Shown here piece after piece: positions 1 to 7,866 of a stretch of 64,000 nt of DNA; within the stretch, counting starts at the first letter, position 1, and each line of letters starts with the position of its first letter. The stretch is taken from the NCBI GenBank assembly GCA_902614065.1, contig CACMJT010000003.1, positions 1 to 64,000 of the forward strand, in the 5' to 3' direction. The notes under the pieces were generated by a model. That model searched no databases and was not told the DNA's origin. It worked only from the letters and a program-made list of their open reading frames with translations. The stretch comes from an uncultured Bacteroidota bacterium (GTDB taxonomy: Bacteria; Bacteroidota; Bacteroidia; Flavobacteriales; Flavobacteriaceae). The position numbers and the translations under genes were made by a program.

Positions 1-2
1 AT

Positions 3-218
3 AATTCCAGCTCTGAAATGATCACAAGTCAAAAACTTGAACACCCTGTTTATAAAAACTCGTTGTCTAAAATAAAAGCTCTTGAATCTTGGAATTGGGT
101 GACGCCTGAATATTCTTTTGTTGTTGATGGTAATAAAAAGATTATGAAAATTGAGATTGATCCTACTAAAAGATTGGCTGATGTAAACAGTGCTGACAAT
201 TCAATTTCTTTTGAATGA
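3..218 (+). CDS. C-terminal end of a probable M1 family metallopeptidase (partial)
   Basis: The reading frame is open from the window edge and ends in TGA at 216-218, so only the last 71 or so residues are visible. The catalytic part lies outside the window. The tail contains Lys-Ile-Glu-Ile-Asp-Pro followed by Arg-Leu-Ala-Asp-Val-Asn, which I recall from the C-terminus of flavobacterial M1 zinc aminopeptidases. These genes commonly sit directly upstream of rnpA in Flavobacteriia. The stop codon overlaps the rnpA start (ATGA), so the two are translationally coupled. The family call rests on a short tail and gene order and is tentative; the frame itself is clear. Confidence 0.6.
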   Translation, partial: NSSSEMITSQKLEHPVYKNSLSKIKALESWNWVTPEYSFVVDGNKKIMKIEIDPTKRLADVNSADNSISFE

Positions 219-544
219 AAATAAAGCCGATTAAAGACAAAAAAAAAATTGATATCATTTTTGAAAAGGGAACTCTGTTAAGAGGGAAAGGCATTTCAAT
301 AAAACTCTACAACTTCAATGACAATAGCTTGTGTTATGGTTTGGCTATTCCAAAAAAAAACATCCCATTGGCAAATAAAAGGAACCTAATTAAGCGAAGG
401 CTAAGAGCTATTATTTCAAAAACCTCATTTCCTGAGCTTAATGTTGGTGTTTCTTTTTTTATTATTTATAATTCGAAGAGGGTCTTAAGCTCATTGGAAA
501 TTGAAAATGACTTTAAAAAAACTAAAGCGCTTTTAAGTAAATAG
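215..544 (+). CDS. rnpA: Ribonuclease P protein component
   Basis: This is the small basic protein subunit of RNase P. It helps the catalytic RNA bind pre-tRNA and remove the 5' leader. The 109-residue length fits the family. The conserved basic block is visible around residues 50-60 (Asn-Leu-Ile-Lys-Arg-Arg-Leu-Arg), after a Pro-Lys-Lys-Asn stretch, and matches the RNR-type signature helix. The ATG overlaps the stop of the upstream gene by 4 bp. No rpmH lies next to it, unlike the common rpmH-rnpA pair, which is normal in Bacteroidota. The gene downstream on the plus strand has been replaced by the accessory island. Confidence 0.93.
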   Translation: MKIKPIKDKKKIDIIFEKGTLLRGKGISIKLYNFNDNSLCYGLAIPKKNIPLANKRNLIKRRLRAIISKTSFPELNVGVSFFIIYNSKRVLSSLEIENDFKKTKALLSK

Positions 545-617
545 GTTAATCCCAATTAAATTTAATGTGCTCACACTCTACGTAAGGTTAACTTAGTCCA
601 TCATTGAACCGAAGGTA

Positions 618-791
618 ATGTTAAAAGATTATGAAGTTGATGAGTTGTATGAAAAATGTGAAGGGATTAAAAAAGCAATCCAATTTGTAGAGGGAAGCAC
701 ACGTCAAGAAGTGTTACAAGGAATAGATAAACGACAACATAAAAATATATTTATGTTTAAATATATTATGTTAATTTTTCTCTATAAATGA
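618..791 (+). CDS. Possible small ORF or gene remnant (57 aa), function unknown
   Basis: An ORF of 57 codons starts at ATG 618 and stops at TGA 789. It is acidic and helical at the start (Leu-Lys-Asp-Tyr-Glu-Val-Asp-Glu-Leu-Tyr-Glu-Lys) and ends in a hydrophobic, Phe/Ile/Leu-rich tail. I do not recognise it. No convincing promoter is visible. It sits at the edge of the restriction-modification island, convergent with the McrC-like gene, so it may be a leftover of the gene that once followed rnpA. It may equally be non-coding. Confidence 0.25.
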   Translation: MLKDYEVDELYEKCEGIKKAIQFVEGSTRQEVLQGIDKRQHKNIFMFKYIMLIFLYK

Positions 792-821
792 TTCATTATT
801 GATAAACATGTTATCTATTAA

Positions 822-2192
822 TCAATGGTTACTAATTGATGCTAAAATGTTGTTAAGCTCTTTTTGCTCATCAATTTTTGAAAGAGAATTCTTTAAATTA
901 AAAGGTAGTACACTTAAGACAAGTTCACCTTCGTAAATAAAATCTTCAAGTGGTTTTTGAAAATCTGGATTGGAAGGGTAGAGCAATACAAGCCTAGGCT
1001 CTTTTGAAAGTCCATTCTTTAAATCATATTTTTTTCCATAAGCATATAGTTGATACATGTCAGATTGAGAAATATTATAGTTTTTTTTCTCCTTTGACAC
1101 ATCAAGCAATTTCCACTTTGTGTCAAATATTATTTGTTCATTATTAATCTCATTTGTAGCTACGATATCAGGCTTAAGTCTAAACTTATTCTTGTCTTTG
1201 TGATTAGATACCAAATAATATGATTTGTCTTGTGTTTTTATTTCATGGCCATCGGCATATGTTTTCATTAAGTGACCAACGTAATCCTCAAAAATTCTTT
1301 CCATAGGAAATAGGATAGCCATGTTCTTTGAGTTTCCGCTAAAGTTTGTGAATGATTTGTTCATTAAAAAAACTTCAGACCATGATATAGCTTGCTCGTA
1401 ATTTAAAAATAGGCGATTGCTACCGCTGACTTTTCTGAAATCCGACATAAAGTCCATTGATTCTTTTACTGGATCAAAATGATTCAATAATTGAAGAATA
1501 CTTGTCCTGTTGTAATGTGATTTTGAAATTCTATTCAGTTTTAATAACGTTGATTTAATCAATTGGTTATAAACCATATTATCAGAAAACTCATCATATG
1601 CACAAAAAAACTTCGCTTTATTTGAATGATTATGTTTTATGTTTAATGAATTTACAATCTTACCTTTCAGAAAGTTTAGATTTTCCTGCTTATCAACATA
1701 TTGAGATTTAAGACCGCCTCTTATTATTTTTTTTATCTCCTTTATGTAATTCTCAATAAATATTTCTAATAAAGGGAAGCTAGATGATGTTTTGAGGTGT
1801 GCTGAGCTGATGTTTAAAAATGGTGAATTCTTTAATTTACTTAACATCTTTAGAAATACCTTTTTGGTGTTAAGTAGTTCAGTATTGTAATCCTCATCAG
1901 AATAATTGAAAAATATTTTGGGTAAAATTTCCAAGGTTAAACCCCTTGAGGTTTCAATTACGCCAACATAGTTTTTTGTTTTAATTTGACGTTTTTTTCC
2001 TTTAGAATAGATTGAAAACATTCGATCTCCATCTTTCTTTTCTTCTTGATTTTGCATAATAAACTCAAGGAGGTCATTGAAAAGTTCTTTTGGCAGGTAG
2101 AGCTCCCTTAAAGATTTAAAAGATGGCTCTATGTCATAATGTTCTTTAGATCTGATAACACCATATTCTGATATTTCGTAATTTTTTCTCAC
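822..2192 (-). CDS. mcrC: McrC-like restriction nuclease subunit (LlaJI R2-type)
   Basis: This is the nuclease partner of an McrB-like GTPase. In characterised systems McrC docks on the AAA+ ring, stimulates GTP hydrolysis and cuts DNA. A PD-(D/E)xK core is visible: Lys-Pro-Asp with D342, then Phe-Asp-Thr-Lys with D357 and K359, followed by a Gln-x-Asp-Met-Tyr-Gln-Leu-x-Ala-Tyr motif near 375-384 that is typical of McrC. The length of 456 aa is usual. The start is GTG at 2190-2192, sharing one base with the stop of the upstream mcrB-like gene, so this is the last gene of the operon. The intact nuclease residues suggest an active enzyme. Confidence 0.9.
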   Translation of the reverse strand: MRKNYEISEYGVIRSKEHYDIEPSFKSLRELYLPKELFNDLLEFIMQNQEEKKDGDRMFSIYSKGKKRQIKTKNYVGVIETSRGLTLEILPKIFFNYSDEDYNTELLNTKKVFLKMLSKLKNSPFLNISSAHLKTSSSFPLLEIFIENYIKEIKKIIRGGLKSQYVDKQENLNFLKGKIVNSLNIKHNHSNKAKFFCAYDEFSDNMVYNQLIKSTLLKLNRISKSHYNRTSILQLLNHFDPVKESMDFMSDFRKVSGSNRLFLNYEQAISWSEVFLMNKSFTNFSGNSKNMAILFPMERIFEDYVGHLMKTYADGHEIKTQDKSYYLVSNHKDKNKFRLKPDIVATNEINNEQIIFDTKWKLLDVSKEKKNYNISQSDMYQLYAYGKKYDLKNGLSKEPRLVLLYPSNPDFQKPLEDFIYEGELVLSVLPFNLKNSLSKIDEQKELNNILASISNH

Positions 2193-5074
2193 TAATTCGA
2201 TTTCTTGGAATAAACAGATTTGAAAAGCTTGATTAGGTCTTCTGATTTCCCGTTAATACTGCCATCTTCGTTAGATCCCAGCAAAGCGTCATTCAATTGA
2301 AAAATGATTTTTTCGTCATAACCTTCTACTGCTTCTTCTTTACCAAATAGTGCTTTTTGTTGTGATGATTTTATGCTAAAGAACTTATTATCACTTTTAG
2401 ATTTCCAATCCTTATTATCACCAAGAACGAGTTGAATCTTTTCAAAGTCACCATAGAAATACTCGGTCAATAATGGGATAATCTCATTCTTAAATATTAA
2501 AGCTAAACCTTCAACTGTTTGATTGTCTTTTATTTTAAGAAAATAAGAATGACCAATTGTATGGTCTTTGTCAATTAAGAATTCTATTCTAGAGTTGATA
2601 GTTTCAAAAAGTAGTTTTACATCAACACCATCTATAGTTATCATCTGCCCAACCACCTTAGAATTAGGCAACATTTCTGTAAATGAAAACCTCCTCCTTA
2701 AAGCTGAATCAAGCAAGGCAATAGATTTATCAGCAGTATTCATTGTTCCTAGTATATAAAGGTTTTTTGGCACACCAAACCTTTTTTTACTATAAGGGAG
2801 TGTTACTTTTTTTGGATGCTCATCATTTTCAGCAAATAATCTTTTTGATGGTTCAATTAGTGTTATTAATTCACCAAATATTTTTGAGATATTGCCTCTG
2901 TTGATTTCATCAATTATTATAACATAATTGTTGTCTAGATCAAACTTTGCACGGTCTGAAAGCCTTCTAAAAACACCTTTTTCTAAAGAATAGGTTAATT
3001 CATTTTCACCATCTAAATTAGGCCGTATACCCTCAATAAATTCCTCATATGAATATGACTGATGAAATGTTATAAATTCAATCTGGCCTAACCCAACTCC
3101 AGTTTCATAGTTGATGTATTGACCAAATAAGCTTGGGTATTCAGACTGCCATTTATTCACGACTTCTTCGACTAAATTACTACCGGCCTCTGTTATCCGA
3201 TAATAATATCTATTAAACCTTTCTTCATGTATTTCTTCTACAAGATTTAAATCAACGAGGTTTTCAGCAACCCAACCAATCCATTTATAGTCCGAATTAC
3301 CTGTATTATTAACATCAAAATATCGCTCAACCAAATCTATTTCTTCCTCAGTTGTTGGCCTGGTTTCCCTATTTTGTTTGAACAAATCACCTTGAAGGCA
3401 CATATTTAAAGCACAAAATATTGTCTTTTCAAAAGCTGTAATATTTCTAGATGTTGGAGAAGCTTCTGTTAGAACTTTAATATATGAGCTTATTACTATT
3501 TCTGGCAGCCCTCTTTCTCTAGGCCAAGATAGTAAATCTGCAGCAGGTATAGCTTCTTCTTCTATATATGAACGTAAGTTGTTTTTAAGTTCTATTCCTG
3601 ATTCTGATAAGTGCATATCGAAACCTAATTGACCAGAAAAATCGTTATACCAATCACCCTCAATAAATCCAAATTCAGTTAGATATCTCATTCTTTGAGA
3701 CCAACCTGACCTTTTAAAACCTTCAATGTCTTTTAAATCTTCATGTAGAATGGTATTAGATGAGTCATACCTTGGGTCTAGAAAATACCCCCAAACAACC
3801 ATTGCTTTACTAAAATTACGGTAAATGCTATTAGCATTTAATTTGTTATAAATAGCTTCATCATATTCTGATCGAATATTTCGAACAATACGTTCAAATT
3901 TTTGTTCCAAATCTAAATTCTCACTATTTGAATTATTATTAATTATTTTCTCAGCTTCCGAAGAAATATTAAAAGTTTTCCCTGTACCAGGAGGTCCGTA
4001 AAAAATTTGATTTAAAGGTGTTTTCATATCTTTCATTTTTTTTGTTTCAGATTTTTTTTCTGAGACTATATTATTATCATTAAGCCATAGTTGACTTATA
4101 TTTTTAGAATAAAGTATTTTACAGTATATTAAAGTACGATTTTCTTCATTTTCAACATCAATTTCATAAGGTTCAAAAAAAGTGATTAAATCATTTACTA
4201 TACTATTAGGTTCGTAAGTTTTATGTAGTAGATTTATTGAAAACTTTTCACGATGTTTTTCACTGAGCATAGTGAGTTCGTTTTCTGGATTTTTTAGAAA
4301 ATTAATAGCATTTCTGATACTTGGTGTAAGTTGTCCTAAATCATTGTCTTCAATTTTATAATTGAGAAGTTTTTCTATCCAAGCATTCATTCTAACGCCA
4401 GCTTTTGCTATAGTTCGCTTGTCTTCATATTCATTATATATGTTCTTATTTGCAGCATGAACATCGCAATAACTAACTAACTGACCCACAATGGCAAGAA
4501 ACTTAAATTCTTTACTGTTTTTATTTAGAGCGTCAATAAACTTTGTAAATGTTGTATTTGATTCTTTGAACCTATCTAATAAAGAAATAATTTCATCGCT
4601 GGTTAAATCATTATGGTTTTCAAATTCGATTAGTTTATTTGTACCTTTTTGAAAGTTAAATGTTTCAAGTAAACATAATTTTTGAATTATCTCATTATTT
4701 AATTCTACTAAAATTTCGGGGATTAGATTAGGGTTAATTACATTCTTTATTTGATCATTCTTTTCATCAAATTTTCTTCCTAGTTCTGATTCAAAAATCT
4801 CTTTAGCTTTATTTATAACATTAACTTTTGCCCTTGAAGCAATAGTTATTTTTAATGCATCTTCAATTTGATTGTTTTCAATAATCATTTTGATTGCACT
4901 TACCCTGTTACTAAGGGTTGAAATGTTTTTCCATTTATCTTTATCGGTTATTATTGTTACAAGTTCATCTTTTGAAAGCTCCCCTTTTGTATATCTTTTT
5001 ATTTCAAAGAAATTATCTATAAAAAAATCTTTACCACAAGAAATTAAATCTCGTTTAAGTTTATCAATGCTCAT
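2192..5074 (-). CDS. mcrB: McrB-like AAA+ GTPase restriction subunit (LlaJI R1-type), with a large insertion in the motor domain
   Basis: This is the motor and DNA-recognition subunit of a GTP-dependent restriction enzyme. Residues 1-350 form an N-terminal region with no motif I recognise; in this family that part carries target recognition. The AAA+ domain follows: Walker A Gly-Pro-Pro-Gly-Thr-Gly-Lys-Thr at 360-367, Walker B Ile-Ile-Ile-Asp-Glu-Ile-Asn-Arg at about 719-726, the McrB signature Met-Asn-Thr-Ala-Asp at 778-782 and an Arg-Arg-Arg finger at 793-795. About 300 residues separate Walker A from the conserved Phe-His-Gln-Ser-Tyr block near 670, far more than in E. coli McrB. That insert looks like two winged-helix segments (about 455-500 and 595-640). 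The gene overlaps both neighbours (ATGA upstream, TAGTG downstream). Confidence 0.92.
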   Translation of the reverse strand: MSIDKLKRDLISCGKDFFIDNFFEIKRYTKGELSKDELVTIITDKDKWKNISTLSNRVSAIKMIIENNQIEDALKITIASRAKVNVINKAKEIFESELGRKFDEKNDQIKNVINPNLIPEILVELNNEIIQKLCLLETFNFQKGTNKLIEFENHNDLTSDEIISLLDRFKESNTTFTKFIDALNKNSKEFKFLAIVGQLVSYCDVHAANKNIYNEYEDKRTIAKAGVRMNAWIEKLLNYKIEDNDLGQLTPSIRNAINFLKNPENELTMLSEKHREKFSINLLHKTYEPNSIVNDLITFFEPYEIDVENEENRTLIYCKILYSKNISQLWLNDNNIVSEKKSETKKMKDMKTPLNQIFYGPPGTGKTFNISSEAEKIINNNSNSENLDLEQKFERIVRNIRSEYDEAIYNKLNANSIYRNFSKAMVVWGYFLDPRYDSSNTILHEDLKDIEGFKRSGWSQRMRYLTEFGFIEGDWYNDFSGQLGFDMHLSESGIELKNNLRSYIEEEAIPAADLLSWPRERGLPEIVISSYIKVLTEASPTSRNITAFEKTIFCALNMCLQGDLFKQNRETRPTTEEEIDLVERYFDVNNTGNSDYKWIGWVAENLVDLNLVEEIHEERFNRYYYRITEAGSNLVEEVVNKWQSEYPSLFGQYINYETGVGLGQIEFITFHQSYSYEEFIEGIRPNLDGENELTYSLEKGVFRRLSDRAKFDLDNNYVIIIDEINRGNISKIFGELITLIEPSKRLFAENDEHPKKVTLPYSKKRFGVPKNLYILGTMNTADKSIALLDSALRRRFSFTEMLPNSKVVGQMITIDGVDVKLLFETINSRIEFLIDKDHTIGHSYFLKIKDNQTVEGLALIFKNEIIPLLTEYFYGDFEKIQLVLGDNKDWKSKSDNKFFSIKSSQQKALFGKEEAVEGYDEKIIFQLNDALLGSNEDGSINGKSEDLIKLFKSVYSKKSN

Positions 5075-6111
5075 AAGTAAGTTTTAATTTTCTTAGCCAA
5101 TACATTTGCTAAAAGAGGAGGGACTGCATTCCCTATTTGTTTATATTGGCTCCCTTTAGTACCTAAAAACTCAAATGAATCTGGGAAGCTTTGAATACGC
5201 GCAGACTCTCTAGCAGTTGGTATTCTATTTGCTTCATAGTGGAAATAATTTCTATGCCCGGTATCGATAGTGTTAGAAGGTAGTTCACTATTCATCCTTT
5301 GAAAGGCTTTGTTATATTTTCTAATATTCCAATATTTGGGCGGTAAGGATTTGATATTTCCTCCATTTGGAACCATGGAGATTACATTTGTAGTTTGCTC
5401 GTTGTGAATGGTTACTTCATGGTTTTTCACAGTTTTTTTTCCATTCCGCATCAATTTCTGATACGCATTTTTTGAGGGTGAGCTATATTTTTGAATGTTA
5501 TCTTTGTTAGATTGGATAAGATCCATAATAGCTTCTTTGGTAGAAACTTTATAATCGAATTTTTCAGGGAATTCAAATTTACCCTCTAATAAGCCTACAA
5601 AAAAAACTCGTTGTCTATTTTGAGGCACACCATAATTTGAAGCGTTTAAAATTTTGTAAGAGACGTTGTATCCAATGCGTCCAAACCTTTCAATTATATC
5701 TTTTACAAAAGCACCTTTATTAGTTGACACTAATCCCCTTACATTTTCAATCAAAAAGAATTTGGGTCTTGCAACATTTACGGTCTTAAAAAACTCAAGA
5801 TATAAATGGTTTCTACTTTCGTTTATTTTTCCAATTTTTTCTGTTGTGTTGGATAGTCTTGCTGTGCTAAATCCTTGGCATGGAGGGCCTCCAATTATTC
5901 CGATAATTTTTTGTTTTTTTAAAATATCCGTAATTAATTCATCGTTGAATTTTGTAATATCCATTGTTATTCCAACCTTATCTTTTCTATTATGGTTATA
6001 GGTTTTGATAGCATCGTCCCAAAAATCAATTGCTACAACGGGTTCAAAACCATTCCATTCAAACCCCTGGCTTAATCCACCAACTCCAGAAAAGAGATCT
6101 ATTATTTTCAT
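5071..6111 (-). CDS. DNA (cytosine-5) methyltransferase, second of a tandem pair
   Basis: It transfers a methyl group from S-adenosylmethionine to C5 of cytosine in DNA. All main motifs are present: motif I Asp-Leu-Phe-Ser-Gly-Val-Gly-Gly at 5-12, the catalytic Pro-Cys-Gln-Gly loop at 77-80 (C78), Glu-Asn-Val at 122-124, the Gln-Asn-Arg-Gln-Arg block, and C-terminal Gln-Ile-Gly-Asn-Ala-Val-Pro-Pro. The length of 346 aa with a compact target-recognition region fits a restriction-modification enzyme. It overlaps the preceding methyltransferase and the mcrB-like gene by 4 bp each. Paired C5 methyltransferases usually modify the two strands of a non-palindromic site; that role is inferred here. 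Confidence 0.95.
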   Translation of the reverse strand: MKIIDLFSGVGGLSQGFEWNGFEPVVAIDFWDDAIKTYNHNRKDKVGITMDITKFNDELITDILKKQKIIGIIGGPPCQGFSTARLSNTTEKIGKINESRNHLYLEFFKTVNVARPKFFLIENVRGLVSTNKGAFVKDIIERFGRIGYNVSYKILNASNYGVPQNRQRVFFVGLLEGKFEFPEKFDYKVSTKEAIMDLIQSNKDNIQKYSSPSKNAYQKLMRNGKKTVKNHEVTIHNEQTTNVISMVPNGGNIKSLPPKYWNIRKYNKAFQRMNSELPSNTIDTGHRNYFHYEANRIPTARESARIQSFPDSFEFLGTKGSQYKQIGNAVPPLLANVLAKKIKTYL

Positions 6112-7169
6112 TTCTTATCTAAGTTTTTTTTTAATTCATCTGCTACTGCCTTTGCAAGTAAAGGGGGTACTGCATTGCCAATTTGACGATATTGACTTGT
6201 TCTACTTCCTTCCAAAATAAAATCGTCTTTGAAACTTTGTATTCTTGCTGCTTCTCTTACCGTTGGAATACGATTGTATAAAGGGTGAAAATAGTTGCTG
6301 TGTGCGTTACCAGTATCAATAGTAACTGAACAGGCTTGTTCATTTAGTCGTTTAAAAGCAGAAGAATGTCTATTGATTCTGTTGTTTGGAAAAAGTTCAG
6401 TTGGTATATCAGCCCAATTACCCCCTTGTGGTACATGACTTATTCTTTCTTGAGTTAACTGAGCAGGATATTTGATCTCATGGTTATAAATTTCCTGATT
6501 TTCTTTTCTCAAATATTTCAAATATTTATTTTTAGGTTTGGTCGCTAGTATATCCTTGGGGTTCTTGTCTAAATCATACAATTCACCAATTGCTTCTTTG
6601 ACGGTTACTTTTGATTTCTTGCTAAGCTGATCAAAATCAAAAGTTTCTTTGTAATCGTTTCTTATTGCTACAAAAAAAGCTCTAAGTCTATTTTGAGGGA
6701 CACCATAGTCCGAGGCATTGAGCACTTCACAATTCACAGTGTAACCTAAATCCTTGAGTAATTTTTCAATTCTATCTTTTGCAAACCCATTATCTCTAGT
6801 CAATATACCTCTTACATTTTCTATAACTACTGCTTTAGGTTTAAGTAATTCAACAAATCTTAAATACTCAAAAAATAGTTTATTCCTGGGGTCTTCATTT
6901 TCTTTTTGCCATCTGTTTGCAGAGGAAAACCCCTGACAAGGAGGACCGCCAACAATTACGTCAATTTTTTTGTTTCCAAAATCATTTAAAATTCTGTCAT
7001 CCTTATATTCCAATAAGCTTTCACAAATAGCTTTTGACTTGGGAAAGTTTTTCTGAAAAGTTTTTATTGAATCAGGATCAATATCAATGCCTCCAGCGAT
7101 CTTAAAACCAGCTAATTTAAATCCTAAACTGATGCCTCCACATCCAGAAAACAAGTCTAATACATTCAT
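6108..7169 (-). CDS. DNA (cytosine-5) methyltransferase, first of a tandem pair
   Basis: A full-length C5-cytosine methyltransferase of 353 aa. It has motif I Asp-Leu-Phe-Ser-Gly-Cys-Gly-Gly at 5-12, Pro-Cys-Gln-Gly at 77-80 with catalytic C78, Glu-Asn-Val at 117-119, Gln-Asn-Arg-Leu-Arg, and the final Gln-Ile-Gly-Asn-Ala-Val-Pro-Pro. It is clearly related to the downstream enzyme along its whole length, but the recognition region between about residues 190 and 290 differs, so the pair probably have different or complementary targets. It follows the small regulator with a 4-bp ATGA overlap and leads the structural part of the operon, so protection is made before the nuclease subunits. Confidence 0.95.
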   Translation of the reverse strand: MNVLDLFSGCGGISLGFKLAGFKIAGGIDIDPDSIKTFQKNFPKSKAICESLLEYKDDRILNDFGNKKIDVIVGGPPCQGFSSANRWQKENEDPRNKLFFEYLRFVELLKPKAVVIENVRGILTRDNGFAKDRIEKLLKDLGYTVNCEVLNASDYGVPQNRLRAFFVAIRNDYKETFDFDQLSKKSKVTVKEAIGELYDLDKNPKDILATKPKNKYLKYLRKENQEIYNHEIKYPAQLTQERISHVPQGGNWADIPTELFPNNRINRHSSAFKRLNEQACSVTIDTGNAHSNYFHPLYNRIPTVREAARIQSFKDDFILEGSRTSQYRQIGNAVPPLLAKAVADELKKNLDKK

Positions 7170-7366
7170 TTATTTATTTTTCTGTCTATCGGTAATGCCT
7201 TTGCATCAATATTTAATATTTCTGCAATCACATAGAGACATTCAATACTTGGTTGTTTCCGGTTTTGCACATAGCCGTTGACCATATTGTAGCTCTTGCC
7301 AAGCTTATCAGCGAGCCAAATTTGCTTAATTCCTTTCTCCTCTAAAACCTCTTTAATTCGGTTCAT
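7166..7366 (-). CDS. XRE-family helix-turn-helix regulator, restriction-modification controller (C) type
   Basis: A 66-residue DNA-binding protein made almost entirely of one Cro/C1-type helix-turn-helix (about residues 8-60; Lys-Gln-Ile-Trp-Leu-Ala-Asp-Lys-Leu-Gly as helix 2, then Met-Val-Asn-Gly-Tyr-Val-Gln-Asn-Arg). Small XRE proteins at the head of restriction-modification operons commonly delay or balance restriction. The ATG at 7364-7366 is preferred; an upstream TTG at 7390 would add 8 residues. It is the first gene of the operon and overlaps the first methyltransferase by 4 bp. A perfect inverted repeat 31 bp upstream is a likely operator for it. Confidence 0.88.
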   Translation of the reverse strand: MNRIKEVLEEKGIKQIWLADKLGKSYNMVNGYVQNRKQPSIECLYVIAEILNIDAKALPIDRKINK

Positions 7367-7397
7367 CTGGTTTAATTTTGTAGGAAACAATTTATAA

Positions 7398-7424
7398 AAA
7401 TTATCTCAATTATTGAGATAATTT
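7398..7424. promoter_or_regulatory. Perfect 13-bp inverted repeat: probable operator of the restriction-modification operon
   Basis: The half-site AAATTATCTCAAT is repeated in perfect inverse around a single central T at 7411. It lies 31 bp upstream of the regulator ATG, where the -33 region of the operon promoter would fall. A one-base centre argues against a transcription-terminator hairpin and for a dimeric protein site. The neighbouring XRE protein is the obvious candidate binder; this is inference. Confidence 0.7.
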
Positions 7425-7439
7425 ATGATTACTTAAACC

Positions 7440-7448
7440 TTATCCACA
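7440..7448 (+). promoter_or_regulatory. Single DnaA-box match (TTATCCACA)
   Basis: The nine bases are a perfect match to the DnaA box consensus TTATNCACA. I saw no second box nearby and no dnaA gene, so this is not evidence for an origin. A single match can occur by chance. Confidence 0.3.
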
Positions 7449-7737
7449 CAACACAATTGCTGGTGCAAAAAGGTTTTAGGAAGCCCTTCTCTAAATCGTG
7501 AAAATTTTGTTGATTTTCAAAAATATTTTTACAACCAAACTGTAGCTTAATGTTATGTTAGTTGTAAAAAAAGTTTTTTGTTGTTGTCGATAATTGGACT
7601 ACATTTACAAAGCATCAAGAACGCGAATGCGTACCAACCGACATCTCGTTGCACGGTGGTTTAGAATGCGGGGGTCCTCCCAAATTAACGAGAAATCCTA
7701 AATTCTCTTGTTGCGGTTTAATTTAAATTGTAATAAA
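7449..7737. other. Intergenic stretch with GC-richer, foldable segment; no gene recognised
   Basis: There is no ATG-started gene here. The part from about 7600 to 7720 is clearly richer in G and C than its surroundings and contains pairable segments: TCTCGTT at 7644-7650 with AACGAGA at 7687-7693, and ACCAACCG with CGGTGGT just around the first arm. One plus-strand frame is open from 7568 to 7723 without a start codon. It could be a structured RNA, a degraded gene or an island boundary. It does not fold as a tRNA by eye. Confidence 0.3.
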
Positions 7738-7866
7738 ATGAAAAAAAGAAAAATTCAAATAACCTTTTTTAAAAAAGAAAAGGCTGCTCAAAAACTGTTT
7801 AATATTGATAAAGAATCCCTCGAACTTTATATTGAAATGATGAGGGACAGATATGGCAAGGTTTAG
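7738..7866 (+). CDS. Small basic hypothetical protein (42 aa)
   Basis: A short ORF starting at ATG 7738, preceded by an A-rich stretch typical of weak Bacteroidota translation starts. It begins Met-Lys-Lys-Arg-Lys and then reads as an amphipathic helix with Lys/Glu alternation. Its 3' end overlaps the start of the next ORF by 14 bp in another frame. I do not recognise it. An overlapping pair of small genes beside a restriction-modification operon is compatible with a two-gene module, but nothing in the sequence proves it. Confidence 0.4.
   Translation: MKKRKIQITFFKKEKAAQKLFNIDKESLELYIEMMRDRYGKV

Noticed and set aside
822-5074. Stand-alone type IV McrBC defence system
   Set aside because: Two methyltransferases and a regulator share the operon; type IV systems restrict modified DNA and do not need their own methyltransferase.
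7367-7390. Longer N-terminus of the regulator from a TTG at 7390
   Set aside because: The ATG at 7366 gives a standard XRE length and a better position relative to the operator.
7440-7448. Replication origin near the DnaA box
   Set aside because: Only one box was found, no dnaA or box cluster is present, and the surrounding stretch lacks origin-like repeats.
7565-7726. A plus-strand frame open for about 52 codons in the intergenic region
   Set aside because: It has no start codon and begins right after a stop, so I treat it as non-coding or a remnant.
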